From Geopseudomonas aromaticivorans (GTDB lineage: Bacteria > Pseudomonadota > Gammaproteobacteria > Pseudomonadales > Pseudomonadaceae): DNA of 64,000 nt. The position numbers were made by a program, and so were the translations under genes. The notes under the pieces are model-generated. The model did no database searches. It saw only the letters and a list, made by a program, of their open reading frames with translations, and had not been told where the DNA came from. Location: positions 62,001 to 126,000 of the forward strand of contig NZ_JAHRGL010000002.1 in NCBI RefSeq assembly GCF_019097855.1, written 5' to 3'. Of this stretch, positions 1-7,679 are shown piece by piece (positions within the stretch are counted from its first letter, which is position 1; each line of letters starts with the position of its first letter).

Positions 1-1
1 C

Positions 2-1021
2 AGTGGCCTGGTCCTGCAACTGCGCGCCGCCGTCGCCCTGTTCGAAACCGAGCTGGCCCAGCTGGCCGAGGATCTCGCCGCCCAGGCCGAGCGCCACGCC
101 GCCACGCCGCTGGCTGGTCGCACCTGGCTGCAGCACGCCACCCCGGTGACCCTCGGCATGAAGCTCGCCGGCCTGCTCGGCGCGGTCACCCGCCAGCGCC
201 AGCGTCTGGCCGAATTGAAGCCGCGTCTCCTGGTCCTGCAGTTCGGCGGCGCCGCCGGCACCTTGGCCGCCCTTGGCGAGCACGCCCTGCCGGTGTCCGA
301 GGCGCTGGCCCGCGAACTGGACCTGACCCTGCCCGAGCAGCCCTGGCACACCCAGCGCGACCGTCTGGTCGAGTTCGCCGGCTGGCTCGGCCTGCTCGCC
401 GGCACCCTCGGCAAGCTCGGCCGCGACCTGTCTCTGCTGATGCAGACCGACGTCGGCGAGGCGTTCGAGCCGTCCGCGCCGGGCAAGGGCGGTTCCTCGA
501 CCATGCCGCACAAGCGCAACCCGGTCGGCGCCGCTGTGCTGATCGGCGCCGCCACCCGCGCGCCGGGGCTGGTCGCCACCATGCTGTCGGCCATGCCCCA
601 GGAGCACGAGCGCAGCCTCGGCCTCTGGCATGCCGAGTGGGAAACCCTGCCCGAGCTGTGCTGCCTGCTGTCCGGCGCACTGCAACAGGCGCGCCTGCTG
701 CTGCCGGGGCTGGAAGTGGATGCCGCGCGCATGCGCGCCAACCTCGACCTGACCCGCGGCCTGGTGCTGGCCGAGGCGGTGAGCATCGCCCTGGCCCAGC
801 GCATAGGTCGCGAGCGCGCCCACCACCTGGTCGAGCAGTGCTGCCGCCAGGCGGTCAACGAAAGCCGCCACCTGCGCGACGTGCTCGGCGCCAACGCCGA
901 AGTCAGCGCCGAGCTGTCCGCCGCCGAACTGGATCGCCTGCTCGATCCTGCCCATTACCTTGGCCTGGCGCAGAGCTGGGTCGCCCGTGCCGTGGCCGAA
1001 CATCGCGCCACCCACTGCTGA
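2..1021 (+). CDS. pcaB: 3-carboxy-cis,cis-muconate cycloisomerase, 5'-truncated by the window edge
   Basis: Cycloisomerisation of beta-carboxy-cis,cis-muconate to gamma-carboxymuconolactone, a cytoplasmic step of the protocatechuate branch of the beta-ketoadipate pathway. The open frame runs from base 2 with no start codon, so roughly the first 110 residues of a usual 450-residue protein lie outside the window; 339 residues are visible. The fumarase/aspartase superfamily signature GSSTMPHKRNP is encoded at about 491-523. Family and substrate are supported by the immediately following pcaD and pcaC, whose order matches Pseudomonas pca operons. The GTG at 146 is internal and should not be taken as the start. 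The stop overlaps the GAGGAG Shine-Dalgarno of pcaD, so the two are co-transcribed. Confidence 0.93.
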   Translation, partial: SGLVLQLRAAVALFETELAQLAEDLAAQAERHAATPLAGRTWLQHATPVTLGMKLAGLLGAVTRQRQRLAELKPRLLVLQFGGAAGTLAALGEHALPVSEALARELDLTLPEQPWHTQRDRLVEFAGWLGLLAGTLGKLGRDLSLLMQTDVGEAFEPSAPGKGGSSTMPHKRNPVGAAVLIGAATRAPGLVATMLSAMPQEHERSLGLWHAEWETLPELCCLLSGALQQARLLLPGLEVDAARMRANLDLTRGLVLAEAVSIALAQRIGRERAHHLVEQCCRQAVNESRHLRDVLGANAEVSAELSAAELDRLLDPAHYLGLAQSWVARAVAEHRATHC

Positions 1022-1031
1022 GGAGTCTTCC

Positions 1032-1820
1032 ATGCCGACCGTGCAACTCGCCGATGGCGCCCTGAACTACCAGATCGACGGTCCCGCCGGCGCGCCGGTG
1101 CTGGTGCTGTCCAACTCGCTGGGCACCGACCTGAACATGTGGGACGCGCAGATCCCGGCCTTCGCCGAGCAGTTCCGCGTGCTGCGTTTCGACACCCGCG
1201 GCCACGGCGCCTCGCTGGTGACCGAAGGCCCGTACCGCATCGAACAGCTCGGCCGCGACGTGCTGGCCCTGCTCGACGCGCTGGACATCCAGAAGTTCTC
1301 GTTCTGCGGCCTGTCCATGGGCGGCCTGATCGGCCAGTGGCTGGGCATCAACGCCGGCGCACGCCTGGACAAGCTGGTGCTGTGCAACACCGCCGCCAAG
1401 ATCGGCACTGACGAGGTGTGGAACACCCGTATCGACACCGTGCTGGCCGGCGGTCAGCAGGCCATGCGTGACCTGCGCGATGCGTCCATCGCCCGCTGGT
1501 TCACCGCCGAGTTCGCCGCCGCCCAGCCGGCCAAGGCCGAGCCGATCGTCGGCATGCTGGCGCAGACCTCGCCGCAGGGCTACGCCGCCAACTGCGCCGC
1601 GGTGCGCGATGCCGACTACCGCGAGCAGCTCGGCGCGATCACCGCGCCGACCCTGATCGTCTGCGGCAGCCACGACGCTGTCACCACCCCGGAGCATGGC
1701 CGCTTCATGCAGGAGCGCATCAAGGGCGCCGAGCTGGTCGAGTTCCACGCCGCGCACCTGTCCAACGTCGAGGCCGGCGACGCCTTCACCCAGGCGGTAC
1801 TGGCGTTCCTCACCAAATAA
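1032..1820 (+). CDS. pcaD: 3-oxoadipate enol-lactonase
   Basis: Alpha/beta hydrolase of 262 residues that opens 3-oxoadipate enol-lactone to 3-oxoadipate. The nucleophile elbow GLSMGG puts the catalytic serine near residue 95. The likely acid is Asp215 in GSHD and the base His242 in AHLSN. An HG-type oxyanion region (SNSLGT, near 27-32) and the DTRGHG motif near 54-59 are also typical. The ATG at 1032 was chosen because GAGGAG overlaps the pcaB stop just upstream; the frame is open further upstream but only inside pcaB. Middle gene of pcaB-pcaD-pcaC with gaps of about 10-15 bases, so one operon. Confidence 0.95.
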   Translation: MPTVQLADGALNYQIDGPAGAPVLVLSNSLGTDLNMWDAQIPAFAEQFRVLRFDTRGHGASLVTEGPYRIEQLGRDVLALLDALDIQKFSFCGLSMGGLIGQWLGINAGARLDKLVLCNTAAKIGTDEVWNTRIDTVLAGGQQAMRDLRDASIARWFTAEFAAAQPAKAEPIVGMLAQTSPQGYAANCAAVRDADYREQLGAITAPTLIVCGSHDAVTTPEHGRFMQERIKGAELVEFHAAHLSNVEAGDAFTQAVLAFLTK

Positions 1821-1835
1821 ATCACGGAGCCAACG

Positions 1836-2228
1836 ATGGACGAGAAACAACGCTATGAAGCCGGCATGCAGGTGCGTCGCGCGGTGCTGGGCGACGCCCA
1901 TGTCGACCGCAGCCTGAAGAACATCACCGAGTTCAACGGCGAGTTCCAGGAAATGATCACCCGCCACGCCTGGGGCGACATCTGGACCCGCCCGGGCCTG
2001 CCGCGCCACACCCGCAGCCTGATCACCATCGCCATGCTGATCGGCATGAACCGCGAGGGCGAGCTGAAGCTGCACCTGCGCGCCGCGCGCAACAACGGCG
2101 TGACCCGCGACGAGATCAAGGAAGTGCTGCTGCAGAGCGCGATCTACTGCGGCATCCCGGCCGCCAACGCGACCTTCCACCTGGCCGAAGAGGTGTGGAG
2201 CGAGCTGGGCGTCGAGTCGCTGGAGTAA
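1836..2228 (+). CDS. pcaC: 4-carboxymuconolactone decarboxylase
   Basis: Small 130-residue protein of the carboxymuconolactone decarboxylase (CMD) family, converting gamma-carboxymuconolactone to 3-oxoadipate enol-lactone, the PcaD substrate. The all-helical CMD fold is indicated by the segment RPGLPRHTRSLITIAML near residues 52-68 and by HLRAARNNGVTRDEIKEVL near 78-96. ACGGAG precedes the ATG. It lies 15 bases after pcaD. Length and neighbours match PcaC of other Pseudomonas; PcaC and PcaD are separate here, not fused as PcaL. Confidence 0.95.
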   Translation: MDEKQRYEAGMQVRRAVLGDAHVDRSLKNITEFNGEFQEMITRHAWGDIWTRPGLPRHTRSLITIAMLIGMNREGELKLHLRAARNNGVTRDEIKEVLLQSAIYCGIPAANATFHLAEEVWSELGVESLE

Positions 2229-2280
2229 CATGCCGGGCATGGACGCCCATTGACCTTCTTATCAGGAATCCACCTCTCGG

Positions 2281-3144
2281 ATGGCCATATCCCGCCCGCT
2301 CAAGGGCATCCTGCTGACCTGCGCTGCCGTGCTGGTCTTCGCTTCCCTCGACAGCCTGTCCAAGTACCTCACCACGTTCAACAGCGTGCTGATGATCCTC
2401 TGGGTGCGCTACCTGTCGCAGAGCCTGCTGCTCGCCACCTGGCAGTTGTCGCGCCACGGCCTGCGCGTGCTCAAGGTCAACTGTCCCGGCTTGCAGGTGC
2501 TGCGCGGCCTGTCTCTGCTCGCCATCAGCCTGTTCTTCCTCTCCGCCCTGAGCCTGTTGCCGATCGGCGAGGCCACCGCGGTGCACTTCCTGTCGCCGCT
2601 GCTGGTGATCCTGCTGGCGATCCCGCTGCTCGGCGAGCGCGCCAGCCTAGGCCACTGGCTGGTGGTCGGCCTCGGCTTCGCCGGCGTGCTGATCATCGTC
2701 CGCCCCGGCGGCGGCCTGCTGACACCGGCCATGCTCCTGCCGGTGGCCTCGGCCACCTGCTACGCGGTCTTCCAGCTGCTGACCCGGCGCATCGGCACCC
2801 GCGACAGCGCAGCCACCACCAACCTGGTCACCGGCCTGGTCGGCGCCGCCGGCATGAGCCTGATGCTGCCGTGGTTCTGGAGCGGCCTGCCGGAGTGGCC
2901 GCAACTGCTGGGCATGGCCTCCCTCGGGGTGATCGCCGTCGGCGGGCACATGCTGCTGACCGTGGCCTTCCAGTACAGCTCGCCGGTGCTGCTGGCGCCG
3001 TTCAGCTACCTGCAGATCTTCTTCGCCGTGCTGTACGGCTTCGTCCTGTTCGACCATGTGCCGGACGCCGGTGCGCTGCTGGGCATGGGCGTGATCGCCC
3101 TGAGCGGGCTGGGCAGTGTCTGGCTGCAGGGGCGGCGCGCCTGA
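2281..3144 (+). CDS. EamA/DMT-family inner-membrane transporter
   Basis: Hydrophobic 287-residue protein with about ten membrane segments and the internal two-fold EamA repeat of drug/metabolite transporters. The charged GER loop near residues 118-120, closing the first half, is typical. The gene starts 52 bases after pcaC and ends 13 bases before the LigC-like gene, so it is probably read from the pca operon. Its substrate is unknown; location suggests an aromatic or ring-acid metabolite, but this is inference. The Shine-Dalgarno AGGA lies somewhat far (about 14 bases) from the ATG. Confidence 0.8.
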   Translation: MAISRPLKGILLTCAAVLVFASLDSLSKYLTTFNSVLMILWVRYLSQSLLLATWQLSRHGLRVLKVNCPGLQVLRGLSLLAISLFFLSALSLLPIGEATAVHFLSPLLVILLAIPLLGERASLGHWLVVGLGFAGVLIIVRPGGGLLTPAMLLPVASATCYAVFQLLTRRIGTRDSAATTNLVTGLVGAAGMSLMLPWFWSGLPEWPQLLGMASLGVIAVGGHMLLTVAFQYSSPVLLAPFSYLQIFFAVLYGFVLFDHVPDAGALLGMGVIALSGLGSVWLQGRRA

Positions 3145-3157
3145 AGCGGGGACTTTC

Positions 3158-4114
3158 ATGAGCAACCCGCCGATCCGCATTCTGCTCGTCGGCGAGGGCG
3201 CCATCGCCGGCATCCACCTGCAGGCCCTGCAGGAGATCGGCGGCGCCGAGGTGGTCTGCGTCGCCGGCGGCGTGGACGCCGACACCGCAGCTTTCGCCGC
3301 CCAGTGGGGCATCCGCGAGCACTCGCAGGATTTCGCCGCCGGCCTGGCGCGCGAGGACATCGACGCGGTGATCATCGCCAGCCCCAGTGCGCTGCATGCC
3401 GATCAGGCCAGCGCGGCCATCGCCGCCGGCAAGCACGTGCTGGCCGAGATCCCCATGAGCCTCAACCTCGCCGATGCCGAGCGCCTGGGCGCCGAGGCGC
3501 AGGCCAGCGACCGGGTGTGCATGGTCGCCCATACCCGCCGCTTCAGCGCGCCACACGTCGAGCTGAAGCGGCGCATCGCCGCCGGCGAATTCCACCTGCA
3601 ACACCTGGTCGCCGAGACGTACTTCCTGCGCCGCGACAACCGCAACATGTTCGGCAAGCCGCGCAGCTGGACCGACTGTCTGCTCTGGCACCACGCCTGC
3701 CACAGCGTCGACCTGTTCGCCTGGCTGCTGGACGACTTCGAGCTGGAGGTGTGGGGCAGCGCTGGCCCGCGCCATGCCGAGCTGGGCATTCCGATGGACA
3801 TGAACATCGGCCTGCGCTCGCGCAGCGGGGCGATGGCCACGCTGGTGCTGTCGTTCAACAACCGCGGTCCGTTCGGCGGCCACTACCGCTACATCGGCGA
3901 GGAAGCGACCCTGCTGGCCTACCGCGACGAACTGAAGGACCATGAGGGCGTGCTGCAGAGCGTCCCCGAGGGCAGCAGCTTCGCCCGCCAGGACGCCGAA
4001 TTCCTCGCCGCCATCCGCGAAGGCCGCACCCCCGAATCCTCCTTCGCCGACTGCCTGCCGAGCATGCGCCTGCTTGACAAGCTGGACCGGGCAATGGGAC
4101 TCAGCCCGCGCTGA
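3158..4114 (+). CDS. Gfo/Idh/MocA oxidoreductase resembling LigC (4-carboxy-2-hydroxymuconate-6-semialdehyde dehydrogenase)
   Basis: NAD(P)-dependent oxidoreductase of 318 residues. The N-terminal Rossmann segment carries VGEGAIAGIHL near residues 11-21. Instead of the family's usual EKP it has EIP near residue 98. Segments HTRRFS, FLRRDNR, PRSWTDCLLWHHACHSVDLF and GIPMDMN match what I recall of LigC/PmdC, enzymes of the protocatechuate 4,5-cleavage route. That resemblance is from memory and needs alignment. No 4,5-dioxygenase is visible in the window. Start ATG is the first after the transporter stop, preceded by GCGGGGA. Last gene of the apparent pca operon; its stop lies 10 bases from the convergent alkB stop. 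Confidence 0.72.
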   Translation: MSNPPIRILLVGEGAIAGIHLQALQEIGGAEVVCVAGGVDADTAAFAAQWGIREHSQDFAAGLAREDIDAVIIASPSALHADQASAAIAAGKHVLAEIPMSLNLADAERLGAEAQASDRVCMVAHTRRFSAPHVELKRRIAAGEFHLQHLVAETYFLRRDNRNMFGKPRSWTDCLLWHHACHSVDLFAWLLDDFELEVWGSAGPRHAELGIPMDMNIGLRSRSGAMATLVLSFNNRGPFGGHYRYIGEEATLLAYRDELKDHEGVLQSVPEGSSFARQDAEFLAAIREGRTPESSFADCLPSMRLLDKLDRAMGLSPR

Positions 4115-4123
4115 GCAGGTGAC

Positions 4124-4801
4124 TCATCCTGCCTTGCGCAGAGTGAAATTGATCCGCTGCGCGCCCAGCAGCGGATGCACCGCTTCCTTGATCGGCAATA
4201 TGCCGTGAAAGCGCAGGCGATCTTCGCCGCCCCACACCACCACGTCGCCATGCAGCAGCGGCACCCGCTGCGCAGTTTCGCGGCGCGTGTGCCCGCCGAA
4301 CAGAAACACCGCCGGGATGCCCAGCGACACCGAGACGATGGGGTGCTCCAGGCTGCGCTCGTCGCGGTCCTGGTGCAGGCTCATGCGCGTGCCCGGCAGG
4401 TAGCGGTTGACCAGGCAGGCATCCGGCACGAACTCCGCAAAGCCTGCGGCGGCCGCCGCTTCATGCGCCAGACAGCTGAATACCTCTGGCATCGCCGGCC
4501 ACGGCTGGCCGCTCAGCGGATCGAGCGGACTGTAGCGATAGCCGCCACGGTCGCTGATCCAGCCCAGCGCGCCGCAATTGGTCAGCGCCACCGACATCGA
4601 CTGCCCTCCGGGGGTGACCATGATCCGGAACGGCGCCGCCGCCTCGACCGCCGTCAGCGCCGGTAGCAACTCGTCGACAAAGGGCAGGGCGAAGCCGCGC
4701 AGCAGCAGTGCCTGCGCGCCGAGGCGTTCCTCGCGCGGTAGCTCGGCGGGCGTTTCGCCGAACAGGTCGGGGGTAAAGGGGGGAGGGGCGTGTCGCGGCA
4801 T
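4124..4801 (-). CDS. alkB: AlkB-type Fe(II)/2-oxoglutarate DNA dealkylase
   Basis: Oxidative demethylase of 1-methyladenine and 3-methylcytosine lesions in DNA, cytoplasmic. Iron ligands are readable as His143 and Asp145 in LHQDRDE and His199 in RFHG. The 2-oxoglutarate contacts are the arginines of RINFTLR (216 and 222). The 225-residue length is close to the E. coli enzyme (216). Adduct-recognition residues around PWPAMPEVF (100-108) also fit. Monocistronic and convergent with the pca operon. No Ada box was sought or seen. Confidence 0.92.
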   Translation of the reverse strand: MPRHAPPPFTPDLFGETPAELPREERLGAQALLLRGFALPFVDELLPALTAVEAAAPFRIMVTPGGQSMSVALTNCGALGWISDRGGYRYSPLDPLSGQPWPAMPEVFSCLAHEAAAAAGFAEFVPDACLVNRYLPGTRMSLHQDRDERSLEHPIVSVSLGIPAVFLFGGHTRRETAQRVPLLHGDVVVWGGEDRLRFHGILPIKEAVHPLLGAQRINFTLRKAG

Positions 4802-4950
4802 GGCGGAATTTCCGGGCGTGCTGAATATGGCGGCACGCTCAATTTACCAGCGCCAGGCCTCGCTGGCGCACCCCACGTACAAGTCGCCGCGCCCTGTCGG
4901 CTATGCTCCACCTAGCCGCTCTGGATTGATCGGGAAGAGCGGTGCCATCA

Positions 4951-5106
4951 GGATGCGGGGCAGAGGCGAGCCCCCGCCCGCTGAGGCGGTTCGGGCCATT
5001 CTGGCGCTGCTGCCGGAGGTCGAGGCCTGGTGGCGCCGGCCCATCAGCTGCAAGCACGTCATCGCCGGTACGCTCCATTATCCCGGCAAGCAGGGGAAGG
5101 CTTGGC
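4951..5106 (+). pseudogene. Decayed fragment of the small gene found intact at 7680-8168
   Basis: This stretch reads AEAVRAILALLPEVEAWW, then GTLHYPGKQG, and aligns with the C-terminal third of the 7680-8168 protein (ADAVRAFLALLSEVEAWW, GTLRYPGRQG). The stop that ends the intact gene is mutated from TAA to AAG here, so the frame runs on into unrelated sequence. No N-terminal portion and no matching start were seen. The rest of 4802-5310 holds no convincing gene. The fragment is best read as one end of a duplication flanking the lower-GC patch. Confidence 0.6.
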
Positions 5107-5310
5107 CAGTTGAGGGAGCAGTGAGAATTGCACGGGGCTTGGGGGGCGCTTACTGGTCTCCTGACTTCGGTCGATGTAACCATCACGCGTTGGGGGATTA
5201 CTGTCTGATTGGGCAAGGGATGAATCAGCGTCTCTTCGAGAATGGTCCTTGGCAACACGATGGCTTGCAAGCATCTAGACTCGGATAACCTTTTCTCGAG
5301 ACCAAGGACC

Positions 5311-6042
5311 ATGCTCCTACCATGCTACAGGCTCTGCCTGATCCGTCTTTTTCCGGTCATGCTGGTTTGCGTGGTTTGCGTGGTTTGCGTGGTTTGCGTG
5401 GTTGGCATGAATGGCTGCTCCACCGGGCAACGGTTTTCTTCGCCGCCCCCGGAACCGGCCCCGGCTCCGACCCGGGTCCATGCACCGGCAGCCGCTGAGT
5501 TGCCCTACTATGCAAGTCGGTCGGGGATGAAGGTTTACAGTGCTCCCAGGCATGGTTCACGAGTGCTGGCCACTTTGACTCTCCACCAAAAGATACTCCG
5601 TAGCGATGTTCAGCGTGGCTACGCTCGAATTCGCACCCCGGACGGCCGCATACAGGGGTGGGTCGATAATGGTCTGCTCATCTGGCGCCTGCCGGTTTCC
5701 AAGCCGTCTCGTACTCGTACCGCGGCGGTCAAGTGCCCTCCTCAGCCTGTTCCACCTGCAAGCCCAGCTGAGCCGGCAGCTCCAGCTGAACCGGTAGCCC
5801 CAGCTGAGCCGGCAGCCCCAGCTGAGCAGGTAGCTCCAGCTGAGCCGGCAGTTCTAGCTGAGCAGGTCGCTCCAGCTAAGCCGGCAGTTCTAGCTGAGCA
5901 GGTCGCTCCAGCTAAGCCGGCAGCCCCTGCTGAGCAGGTAGCTCCAGCTGAGCAGGCAGCCTCAGCTGAAACCTCCCCGCCAGCCGAGAGTACCGATGGT
6001 TTACAGGCCAGGCCACGTGCCGAGGTATTCGATAGATTCTGA
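5311..6042 (+). CDS. Putative SH3-domain lipoprotein with repeat-rich signal peptide and PAEPA tail
   Basis: About 243 residues. A hydrophobic leader built from repeated Val-Cys-Val ends at MNGCS, an imperfect lipobox, so an outer- or inner-membrane lipoprotein is likely. Residues of roughly 65-130 form a bacterial SH3-like domain (YYASRSGMKVYSAP, then YARIRTPDGRIQGWVDN). The last 95 residues are low-complexity Pro-Ala-Glu/Lys repeats that could span the periplasm or bind peptidoglycan. ATG 5311 has an AAGGA very close to it; ATG 5359 is an alternative start that still includes the repeat. The next gene begins 23 bases later. Lower GC than the surroundings. No enzymatic role is visible. Confidence 0.7.
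   Translation: MLLPCYRLCLIRLFPVMLVCVVCVVCVVCVVGMNGCSTGQRFSSPPPEPAPAPTRVHAPAAAELPYYASRSGMKVYSAPRHGSRVLATLTLHQKILRSDVQRGYARIRTPDGRIQGWVDNGLLIWRLPVSKPSRTRTAAVKCPPQPVPPASPAEPAAPAEPVAPAEPAAPAEQVAPAEPAVLAEQVAPAKPAVLAEQVAPAKPAAPAEQVAPAEQAASAETSPPAESTDGLQARPRAEVFDRF
5365..5400 (+). repeat. Four tandem copies of a 9-bp unit inside a signal peptide
   Basis: Four exact direct copies of GTTTGCGTG encode Val-Cys-Val in the hydrophobic core of the lipoprotein leader. The unit is a multiple of three, so copy-number change would lengthen or shorten the leader without a frameshift. Confidence 0.95.
5752..5975 (+). repeat. Degenerate tandem repeat encoding Pro-Ala-Glu-x-Val/Ala-Ala units
   Basis: About twelve imperfect units of 18 bases with the core CCAGCTGAGCCGGCAG or close variants, encoding PAEPAA/PAEQVA/PAKPAV. 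All variants stay in frame. Two neighbouring 36-base blocks (around 5848-5920) are almost identical, suggesting recent slippage. Confidence 0.9.
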
Positions 6043-6065
6043 GCCGTTGGGGCCCGAGGTTTGTG

Positions 6066-7082
6066 ATGAGTGATAAACAAGCGGGGTTGTTGTCGGGCTG
6101 GCGGGGACTCGTCGGGCGTTTCTCCGTGGCAGTAATAGGTCTGACTTTGATTGCTATTGTGCTAACGGGCTACAGTTTCACTCTGATCGATGATCTGCGC
6201 GTGAATCGGGTAGTCAACAGCGTGCTTGACGAACAACTCGCTCACTTGCCCAATACCGCCTTGACCAGCGTGGAGCTCAATCCCACCACTGAGGGGGTGA
6301 GCATCATCGCTTCCGTGGATACCCCGCAGGTTCTCGAGCCACAAAGGGTGAAGGTACTTGAAGAGCATCTTTCTGCGCAGCTCGGGCGACCCGTGCAGCT
6401 CTTCATGCGTTGCAAGGTCACCAAGGATATTAGCGCAACCGGCTCGACCAATATCCGCCCCTATCTGAACCTCGATGGCAAGGAAAGTCATGTCCCGTTG
6501 ACCCCCACCATGGCCCTGCTCCAGCAGGCAGAGCAGATTGCCCGCGAGGCTTTTGCGGACCGGGATCACATCCATCTTGACGACATTCGTCTAGTTGAAC
6601 TCGATTCCGGTCCGGTTCTGGTGATAGCCATCCAGAGTCCGCGTCAGCCCAGTGCGGAAAGAGTCGAGCATTTCCAGAAATTCATTCAGGAACGTCTGCA
6701 AAACAGCAATATTCGAGTGGATATTCGTCGCATCTCGACCATTGAGGTGAGTGCCAAGGGACCTGTGATTCTGGGTGCGGCACACTATGGTGCTCTTGAC
6801 GAGGGGCAGCGGCAGATACAGGCACAGATCGAAAGCCTTCTGACTCGCTCGATCATGGACAAGCCACACTTCTATGTGCAGGCCATCGATGCGGCGCCTG
6901 CAGGAGAGTCCTGGATCGTGCGTGGATTGGTTGCAGGATCCAATGTTTTAAGTCCTGCAGACATCAAGGCTCTGCAAGACGCGGTCAAGCGTGAGCTCAA
7001 CCAGCAGGTAGATTTGAAGATTCTCAGCCGTGTGGAGCTTGAGGTGGGGGAAGAGGGCTACCAGTCTCCACCGATACGCTGA
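6066..7082 (+). CDS. Unknown membrane-anchored protein
   Basis: A 338-residue protein with one N-terminal membrane helix (about residues 20-42, VAVIGLTLIAIVLTGYSF) followed by a soluble region likely in the periplasm. The soluble part shows repeated alpha/beta segments resembling the outer region of DUF389-type proteins or BON-like modules (VNRVVNSVLDEQL, VEHFQKFIQERLQ, LQDAVKRELNQQ). That is a loose impression, not an assignment. Start ATG 6066 has GAGG six bases upstream; a GTG at 6063 is adjacent. It follows the SH3 lipoprotein by 23 bases and shares its lower GC, so the two are probably a transferred pair that work together at the cell envelope. Confidence 0.7.
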   Translation: MSDKQAGLLSGWRGLVGRFSVAVIGLTLIAIVLTGYSFTLIDDLRVNRVVNSVLDEQLAHLPNTALTSVELNPTTEGVSIIASVDTPQVLEPQRVKVLEEHLSAQLGRPVQLFMRCKVTKDISATGSTNIRPYLNLDGKESHVPLTPTMALLQQAEQIAREAFADRDHIHLDDIRLVELDSGPVLVIAIQSPRQPSAERVEHFQKFIQERLQNSNIRVDIRRISTIEVSAKGPVILGAAHYGALDEGQRQIQAQIESLLTRSIMDKPHFYVQAIDAAPAGESWIVRGLVAGSNVLSPADIKALQDAVKRELNQQVDLKILSRVELEVGEEGYQSPPIR

Positions 7083-7186
7083 GTCAAGATGCAAATCGCC
7101 CGCTGGCCGGGGAACCTGGGCAGCGGGTGATGCCACTGCCGGGGTGGTACGGCCTCAGGCGTTACACGATGCGGGAGGAAAGTGCC

Positions 7187-7603
7187 ATGGCTACAGACGA
7201 GCGCCGGGTTCAAGGGCTACGGCCCGATACCGAGGTCATGACCCGCCAGCGTCTTCCCTATTTCGTCGGCATCTCGGGGCAGACGGTCGGGGCGCAGGGG
7301 TTGTCCATGCACCTGGTGGTCATCCCGCCCGGTGGGCGAGCCGAACCGCACCTTCACATCGGTTACGAAACGGGCATCTACGTACTCGAAGGCTGCGTCC
7401 TCACGCGATGGGGAGCCTCGCTCGAGAACGAGATCGTCAGCGAGGCCGGAGAGTTTCTGTTCATTCCTCCCGGCGTTCCCCACGAGGCGATCAATCTCAG
7501 CGCCAGCGAAGCGGCCCGGGCTATCGTCGCGCGCAACGATCCGGCAGAACAGGACAGAGTCGAGCCCTATGTCGTCTCGCCCACATCGGGGGCGGCCGGC
7601 TAA
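7187..7603 (+). CDS. Small cupin-domain protein
   Basis: 138 residues forming a single cupin barrel. The first cupin motif is visible as PGGRAEPHLHIGYETGIYVLEG and the second as GEFLFIPPGVPHEAINLS, giving a His-His-Glu-His metal site. Such proteins bind a metal and act as isomerase, dioxygenase or sensor; the substrate cannot be read from the sequence. Start chosen at ATG 7187 because GGAGGAA ends six bases upstream; ATGs at 7127 and 7169 lack this. GC returns to the chromosomal level here. Confidence 0.82.
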   Translation: MATDERRVQGLRPDTEVMTRQRLPYFVGISGQTVGAQGLSMHLVVIPPGGRAEPHLHIGYETGIYVLEGCVLTRWGASLENEIVSEAGEFLFIPPGVPHEAINLSASEAARAIVARNDPAEQDRVEPYVVSPTSGAAG

Positions 7604-7679
7604 GTTGTTCCCGACATCGCCTGCCTTGCGACTGAATTTTTGGCGTGGCCAATCCACCGTCAGCAACCCGGAGGCCCGC

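Noticed and set aside
903-2240. Long minus-strand open frame opposite pcaD and pcaC
   Set aside because: High-GC shadow frame; no start signals and no recognisable domain, while the plus strand is clearly coding.
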